Shown piece by piece: positions 19,994 through 20,016 of a DNA stretch of 20,016 nucleotides. Position numbers and translations under genes: made by a program. Below the pieces are notes generated by a model. It saw nothing but the letters and a program-made list of their open reading frames with translations. It ran no database searches and was not told where the DNA came from. The stretch comes from CAYVQU01 sp964453155 (GTDB taxonomy: Bacteria > Chloroflexota > Anaerolineae > Anaerolineales > UBA11858), in assembly GCA_964453155.1 (NCBI GenBank), contig CAYVQU010000094.1, forward strand, positions 1-20,016, read 5' to 3'. How positions within the stretch are numbered: the first letter of the stretch is position 1; each line of letters begins with the position of its first letter.

Positions 19994-20016
19994 ATGGTAA
20001 ACCAGTCCAAACTGAG
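19994..20016 (+). CDS. Start of a further gene, cut by the window end
   Basis: ATG at 19994 follows GGGGTG four bases upstream, nine bases after the VOC gene stop. Only MVNQSKL is visible, so nothing can be said of function. Confidence 0.35.

Overview
The window looks like chromosome from a free-living bacterium of moderate GC content, most likely a member of the Chloroflexota (Anaerolineae-like). This is inferred from style, not from a marker gene. The signs are Thr-Pro-rich extracytoplasmic linkers, a LysM plus SdrD-B-like surface protein, a membrane-anchored C39 peptidase with TPRs, and intergenic gaps full of imperfect palindromic repeats. I see no rRNA, tRNA, CRISPR array, transposase, phage gene or origin.

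Layout. Positions 1-562 hold the C-terminal half of an MFS transporter whose frame is broken near the window edge. Then come a LysM surface protein (605-1444, +), an FlK-like thioesterase (1467-1877, -), a family 2 glycosyltransferase with an extra nucleotide-binding-like domain (1956-3017, -) and an MscS channel (3161-3985, +). It converges with an SbcD-type nuclease that has no sbcC beside it (4068-5288, -). Next on the minus strand are a C39 peptidase/TPR protein (5372-6733), a class V aminotransferase resembling the molybdenum-cofactor sulfurase N-terminal domain (6793-8286) and a GntR/FCD regulator (8605-9285).

Positions 9364-11772 are a compact plus-strand operon. It has a near-consensus promoter, three tandem paralogous membrane proteins of unknown function (the middle one with an in-frame TAA at codon 15) and a winged-helix regulator. 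It is followed by four consecutive inverted-repeat elements (11781-12062).

A SAM methyltransferase (12070-12822, -) is preceded by about 490 bp without a gene. That gap contains a strong minus-strand intrinsic terminator, a predicted three-way-junction RNA upstream of it, a 10-nt segment able to compete with the terminator, and an 18-bp perfect palindrome between divergent promoter-like sequences. This is the best candidate for an undescribed regulatory element here. A DegV/FakB-type protein (13311-14183, +) with promoter and terminator follows.

The rest is housekeeping or accessory: an APH-type kinase (14392-15387, +), a hemolysin III membrane protein (15473-16123, -), a SnoaL-like protein (16359-16757, +), an XRE regulator fused to membrane segments (16911-17501, +), a cysteine-synthase-like PLP enzyme (17539-18537, -) divergent from a TauE/SafE permease (18693-19427, +), a VOC protein (19568-19984, +) and the first codons of another gene at 19994.

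Most genes seem to be single units. Functional links I can argue for are the three-paralog operon with its own regulator, possible autoregulation of gntR, and a loose sulfur theme (cysteine-synthase-like enzyme, TauE/SafE permease, class V desulfurase-like enzyme). The repeats form a few recurring sequence families and may double as terminators.
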